A stretch of DNA of 64,000 bases from Myroides sp. N17-2 (lineage in GTDB: Bacteria > Bacteroidota > Bacteroidia > Flavobacteriales > Flavobacteriaceae), in the NCBI RefSeq assembly GCF_002286775.1, contig NZ_NSGJ01000001.1, forward strand, positions 186,001-250,000, in the 5' to 3' direction. Below the pieces are notes generated by a model. It was not told the DNA's origin. It did no database searches and worked only from the letters and a program-made list of their open reading frames with translations. Numbering within the stretch: position 1 is the stretch's first letter; the number at the start of each line of letters is the position of its first letter. Made by a program: the position numbers and the translations under genes. This document shows positions 61,418 through 64,000 of the stretch, piece by piece.

Positions 61418-63574
61418 TTATTTATTTTCTTGTTTTGGAGCGTCGTCTTTTTTCTCTTCTCTAGGAGGACGAGGCATTAAAGCTTTACGAGATACTTTCG
61501 CTTTCTTTGTTTTAGGATCAATACCCATGTATTTAACATCAAGTAAATCACCCATTTTCAACACATCAGATACGTTCTCAATGCGTTTCCAATCTAACTC
61601 AGATACGTGAAGTAATGTCTCTTTACCAGGTACGAATTCTACAACTGCACCGAAGTCAAGCATCTTAACCACTTTTACATGGTAAGTCTCACCCTCTACA
61701 GGAGCGAAAGTTGTGTTATCGATAGCAGCAATAGCTTTAGCCATACCATCTGGATCAGTACCAAGTATTTCAATAATACCGAAATCTCCCTCTTCGTTAA
61801 TAACGATAGTAGTTCCAGTTTCAGCTTGAAGCGCTTGAATATTTTTACCTCCAGGTCCGATAACAGCACCGATGAACTCTTTAGGAATTGTAACAGTAAC
61901 AATTTTTGGAGCTTTAGGTTTAACTGTAGCATTTGGAACTGCGATAGTTTCTTCTAATAATCCAAGGATATGCAAACGTCCATCAAGAGCTTGTTTTAAA
62001 GCTTGCTCTAAGATTTCATAAGCTAAACCATCGATTTTAATATCCATTTGACATGCAGTGATACCATCTCTTGTACCAGTAACTTTAAAGTCCATATCTC
62101 CTAAGTGATCTTCATCCCCTAAGATATCAGACAATACAGCCCAACGTCCAGTTTTTGAATCTGAGATTAATCCCATAGCAATACCAGAAACTGGTTTCTC
62201 CATTTGGATACCTGCGTCCATTAATGCTAATGTACCAGCACAAACAGTAGCCATAGAAGACGAACCGTTAGACTCTAATACTTCAGATACTAAACGAATA
62301 GTATAAGGACAATCAGCAGGAATCATATTTTTCAAAGCACGTTGTGCTAAGTTACCATGACCTACCTCTCTACGAGAAGTTCCTCTTAATGGTCTTGCTT
62401 CACCTGTTGAGAATGGAGGGAAGTTGTAGTGTAAGTAGAATCTATCCTCTCCTTGCTCACTTGGCAAGTCAATTATGTTAGCATCTCTTGATGTACCTAA
62501 AGTAACCGTTGCTAATGCTTGAGTTTCTCCACGTGTAAAGATAGACGATCCATGTACAGAAGGTAAGTAATCTACTTCACTCCAAATAGGACGAATCTCA
62601 GTAGTCTTACGACCATCAAGACGAATATTTTGATCTAAAATAAGGTTACGTACAGCCACTTTTTGAGTTTTCTTAAAGTAAGTACTGATTAGTTCAGCTT
62701 TTTCAGCTAAATCTTCTTCAGAGAACAAAGCTTTCACTTCCTCATATACTTCAGCGAATTTCTCACCACGCTCGCTTTTACCACTTGCATGAGAAGCTAT
62801 TTCATATAATCTAGAATAAGCAGCATCATAAACTATTTTCTCAACTTCAGCATCAGTAGCTTCTGGTTCATACTCACGGTAAGTAAGTCCTAAAGCAGCA
62901 CGCATTTTTTCTTGAGCTTCTACTTGTACTTTAATAGCATCATGAGCAAACTTAATTGCATCAATCATATCTTGTTCAGAGATCTCTCTCATCTCACCCT
63001 CTACCATACATACAGAATCTTTAGAAGCTCCGATCATCATATCAAGATCAGAAACATCTAACTGTGCTCTAGAAGGGTTAATTATGAATTGTCCGTCTAC
63101 ACGAGCAACTCTAACTTCTGATATAGAAGTATAGAATGGAATATCTGATACAGCAAGAGCCGCAGAAGCAGCTAAACCAGCTAATGCATCAGGCATTACA
63201 TTTTCGTCATGAGACATTAATTGAATCATAACTTGTGTTTCAGCGTGATAATCATCTGGGAACAATGGACGTAAACAACGGTCTACTAAACGCATTGTTA
63301 ACACCTCTTGATCACTCGGACGAGCCTCACGTTTAAAAAAGCCTCCTGGAAAACGTCCAGCAGCAGCAAATTTTTCTCTGTAATCTACAGTTAAAGGAAG
63401 AAAGTCAATACCTGGGTTTGCAGTTCTCGCTGATACAGCTGTAGCTAAAAGCATACAGTCTCCCATACGAACAACTACAGATCCATCTGCTTGCTTCGCT
63501 AATTTTCCAGTTTCGATAGAGATGCTACGGCCATCTCCTAAATCGATAATTTCTTTAGTTACCTTAGGAATCAT
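61418..63574 (-). CDS. pnp: Polyribonucleotide nucleotidyltransferase
   Basis: Phosphorolytic 3'-5' exoribonuclease, trimeric, acting in mRNA decay. The 718 residues have two RNase PH domains ([55 protein letters not shown]), then KH ([16 protein letters not shown]) and S1 ([23 protein letters not shown]). It lies downstream of rpsO as in many bacteria. Its leader carries a UUCG-capped hairpin and a CA-rich tract. Confidence 0.98.
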   Translation of the reverse strand: MIPKVTKEIIDLGDGRSISIETGKLAKQADGSVVVRMGDCMLLATAVSARTANPGIDFLPLTVDYREKFAAAGRFPGGFFKREARPSDQEVLTMRLVDRCLRPLFPDDYHAETQVMIQLMSHDENVMPDALAGLAASAALAVSDIPFYTSISEVRVARVDGQFIINPSRAQLDVSDLDMMIGASKDSVCMVEGEMREISEQDMIDAIKFAHDAIKVQVEAQEKMRAALGLTYREYEPEATDAEVEKIVYDAAYSRLYEIASHASGKSERGEKFAEVYEEVKALFSEEDLAEKAELISTYFKKTQKVAVRNLILDQNIRLDGRKTTEIRPIWSEVDYLPSVHGSSIFTRGETQALATVTLGTSRDANIIDLPSEQGEDRFYLHYNFPPFSTGEARPLRGTSRREVGHGNLAQRALKNMIPADCPYTIRLVSEVLESNGSSSMATVCAGTLALMDAGIQMEKPVSGIAMGLISDSKTGRWAVLSDILGDEDHLGDMDFKVTGTRDGITACQMDIKIDGLAYEILEQALKQALDGRLHILGLLEETIAVPNATVKPKAPKIVTVTIPKEFIGAVIGPGGKNIQALQAETGTTIVINEEGDFGIIEILGTDPDGMAKAIAAIDNTTFAPVEGETYHVKVVKMLDFGAVVEFVPGKETLLHVSELDWKRIENVSDVLKMGDLLDVKYMGIDPKTKKAKVSRKALMPRPPREEKKDDAPKQENK

Positions 63575-63599
63575 AATAAATTAATACTTTAGGGTTTCT

Positions 63600-63656
63600 G
63601 TCTCTCCGAAGAGAGACATTAATAATTGTGTGTTGTGTTGTGTGTGTTGTGTAGTT
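63600..63656 (-). promoter_or_regulatory. pnp leader: UUCG-capped hairpin and CA-rich tract
   Basis: On the minus strand GTCTCTC-TTCG-GAGAGAC (plus 63600-63617) forms a perfect 7-bp stem with the very stable UUCG tetraloop, 25 bases before the pnp ATG. No T-run follows, so it is not a terminator. Just upstream, 63625-63656 is a simple-sequence tract of CA/ACA units. Confidence 0.65.
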
Positions 63657-63701
63657 GTATGAAACCCAATGAAAAACCAGACTTTTTTTGCTAAAAAGGC
63701 T

Positions 63702-63735
63702 AAAAAGAAAAAGAGGCGCACAAGGGCACCTCTTT
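63702..63735 (-). terminator. Terminator of rpsO
   Basis: Stem AAAGAGGTGC/GCGCCTCTTT (one wobble) with a T-rich tail on the minus strand, between rpsO and pnp. Confidence 0.75.
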
Positions 63736-63743
63736 ACTATTGA

Positions 63744-64000
63744 TTATTTTCTAATATTCAATTCTTTGATAATCTCACGGTATCTGTTGATCTCAGTATT
63801 CTTTAAGTAGTCAAGAAGTCTTCTTCTTTTACCAACTAAAAGAACTAATGAACGCTCAGTATTATAATCGTGACGATTCTTTTTTAAGTGCTCAGTTAAG
63901 TGAGAAATTCTGAATGTGAACAAAGCGATTTGTCCTTCAGCAGATCCAGTGTTTTCAGCTTTTCCTCCGTGTTTAGCGAAGATCTCAGCTTTCTTTTCTT
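63744..64000 (-). CDS. rpsO: 30S ribosomal protein S15, 5' end beyond the window
   Basis: The last 85 codons are present. [81 protein letters not shown] is S15, which binds 16S rRNA early in 30S assembly. Only the first few residues are missing at the right edge. Confidence 0.96.
   Translation of the reverse strand, partial: EKKAEIFAKHGGKAENTGSAEGQIALFTFRISHLTEHLKKNRHDYNTERSLVLLVGKRRRLLDYLKNTEINRYREIIKELNIRK

Overview
The window reads as chromosome of a low-GC member of the Flavobacteriaceae (Bacteroidota), most likely Myroides or a close relative. Support comes from the complete gldK-gldL-gldM-gldN block of the type IX secretion/gliding machinery, SusC-type and other large outer membrane proteins, a short RpoD without region 1.1, a Bacteroidota-type long urocanate hydratase, and promoters of the flavobacterial form TTG-N19/20-TAnnTTTG, which are clear at both tRNA genes, miaB and lysS. 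The genus is an inference. A trimethylamine monooxygenase-like gene fits what has been reported for Myroides.

Layout. 1-1934: 5' part of a SusC-like receptor running off the left edge. 2341-6686: rnhB, then a leftward set of a small HExxH protein, a PLP desulfhydrase/deaminase, a glucosaminidase lipoprotein and hemL. 6867-13036: hutU with a DUF4136 lipoprotein, a long aromatic amino acid hydroxylase, DUF4230 and GSCFA proteins. 13252-24630: alaS, an M23-MerR-LemA-TPM-TPM rightward run, a large outer membrane beta-barrel gene, der and era. 24789-27104: a CatB-like acetyltransferase and two identical initiator tRNA genes bracketing two unknown genes. 27261-38731: ABC-F ATPase, FAD oxidoreductase, gldN-M-L-K, a degenerate ureohydrolase and topA, all leftward. 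38732-39772: about 1 kb without genes but with 11-bp-periodic repeats. 39773-43379: DUF6266 protein, monooxygenase/AraC pair and two membrane proteins. 43687-50630: miaB, a sigma-54 activator, lptE, a TPR-like protein, secG, then groESL. 50753-54267: rpe, lipB, a Pmp3-like peptide and lysS. 54470-58441: a putative copper locus with a MbnH-like di-heme peroxidase, MbnP, two paralogous Cys-motif membrane proteins and an AraC regulator. 58511-64000: rpoD, a tmm-like monooxygenase, pnp and the 3' part of rpsO.

Most genes are housekeeping. The least explained signals are between genes. Three copies of a 150-152 bp almost symmetrical palindrome with CCTTAAAT-type ends sit at 13049, 54312 and 57850. 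Three other gaps carry degenerate direct repeats with an exact 11-bp period but a different sequence at each place. A UUCG-capped hairpin lies in the pnp leader, and two strong terminator hairpins abut the start of the next gene. No CRISPR array, insertion sequence, prophage or rRNA operon was seen.
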